From Ruaniaceae bacterium (GTDB taxonomy: Bacteria; Actinomycetota; Actinomycetes; Actinomycetales; Actinomycetaceae), in assembly GCA_030450655.1 (NCBI GenBank), contig JAKDIE010000080.1:1-6718 (forward strand): 6,718 nucleotides of DNA, given 5' to 3'. The notes under the pieces were generated by a model, which was not told the origin of the DNA, ran no database searches, and saw only the letters and a program-made list of their open reading frames with translations. Below, one piece after another: positions 6,131 through 6,718 of this stretch. The position numbers and the translations under genes were made by a program. The first letter of the stretch is position 1. Each line of letters opens with the position of its first letter.

Positions 6131-6718
6131 CTAGGCCGCGCGCATCGCCTCGATTGGCTTGATTCGGGTTGCCACAATCCCGGGAATGAGGCCCGAGATT
6201 GCGCCGATCACGGTGGCGATGATGATGCCGAGGATCGCCGTTTCCATGGGGAACGGAGGAGTGTTCTCCACCGGAATCTGCAGCCACATCTCGATCACGG
6301 GCAGCCTGGTCACGATGACCACGGCCAGGAACACTCCCACGACTCCGGCGGCGAAGGTGGCGACCACGGATTCCATCATGATGGAGAAGAACACGCGGCC
6401 GCTGGTGGCGCCGAACGCTCGGCGGATCCCAATCTCGCGGATGCGCTGCTGCACGGTCACCATCGAGATGTTCACCAAAGAAATCGCGCCAACGGCGAGC
6501 ACGGCGGTGCCGATGGCGAGAACCACAGTCTGGAACGTGCCCATGAAATCGTCAACCTCGCTCATGCCACCCTGGTTGGACCACACGTCCACCGTTCCGT
6601 CCGTGCCAGCGAGTGGTTGGAAGAATCCGCGCGCCACCTCCATGGCGTCATCGGCGACCTCGGGTGCAACCCACATCTCCAGGTTGGGGATTGTCCACTG
6701 CGCCTCCTCCTCCGAGAG
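6131..6718 (-). CDS. ABC transporter permease, FtsX/MacB type (partial, 5' end outside window)
   Basis: The frame is open from the right edge to TAG at 6133-6131, giving 195 visible residues of the C-terminal part. The Met at 6676 is internal: sequence reads through upstream of it (EEEAQWTIPNLE). The visible part begins with the end of an extracytoplasmic domain. Three membrane segments of the FtsX fold follow: about residues 58-86 (VVLAIGTAVLAVGAISLVNI), 111-135 and 164-189. The loop after the first has the typical QQRIREIGIRRAFGAT, the MacB/FtsX coupling signature, and the end reads ATRIKPIEAMRA, also typical. Such permeases pair with an ATPase, usually encoded beside them; that gene is not in the window. 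Substrate unknown: efflux or cell-envelope roles are both usual. It is convergent with the upstream plus-strand genes. Confidence 0.92.
   Translation of the reverse strand, partial: LSEEEAQWTIPNLEMWVAPEVADDAMEVARGFFQPLAGTDGTVDVWSNQGGMSEVDDFMGTFQTVVLAIGTAVLAVGAISLVNISMVTVQQRIREIGIRRAFGATSGRVFFSIMMESVVATFAAGVVGVFLAVVIVTRLPVIEMWLQIPVENTPPFPMETAILGIIIATVIGAISGLIPGIVATRIKPIEAMRAA

Overview
The window looks like chromosomal DNA from a high-GC Gram-positive bacterium (Actinomycetota). The evidence is strong G/C preference at third codon positions in the housekeeping genes, use of GTG starts, and short stop/start overlaps between genes. Several protein traits also fit actinobacteria: the GlyA motif [10 protein letters not shown], the FolD motif GRGVTVGR, and an AbiEi-like/DUF559 nuclease-type protein. 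Secreted repeats of the cell-wall/choline-binding type suggest a host- or mucosa-associated lineage, possibly near Actinomycetaceae, but this is only a guess.

Layout. On the minus strand, 94-1011 encodes an orphan protein with a C-terminal DUF559/Vsr-like nuclease fold. A divergent intergenic region of about 320 bases follows. It contains a striking near-perfect palindrome (27-bp stem, 5-nt loop, 1167-1225) and a probable glyA promoter and ribosome site. On the plus strand, glyA (1334-2611), folD (2608-3480) and xth (3477-4262) form a translationally coupled run with two 4-bp overlaps. GlyA makes 5,10-methylene-THF and glycine, FolD oxidises methylene-THF towards 10-formyl-THF, and Xth is an ExoIII-type DNA-repair nuclease.

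Twelve bases after xth, apparently in the same transcription unit, comes a gene for an exported protein with eight or nine 20-residue wall-binding-type repeats and a C-terminal gamma-glutamylcyclotransferase/AIG2-like domain. This fusion is the most unusual protein here, because that enzyme fold is normally cytoplasmic. Its last two codons (AGG AGG) double as the Shine-Dalgarno sequence of the next gene (5473-6087), which encodes a small exported protein resembling the DUF4352 type. A G/C-rich hairpin spans that gene's stop codon and lies between it and a convergent minus-strand gene. That last gene, an FtsX/MacB-type ABC transporter permease, runs out of the right edge; only its C-terminal part is visible.

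The window joins a core one-carbon/DNA-repair operon to a cell-envelope module (wall-binding GGCT-like protein and exported partner), flanked by an orphan nuclease-like gene and a membrane transporter gene. No tRNA, rRNA, CRISPR array or complete insertion sequence was seen.
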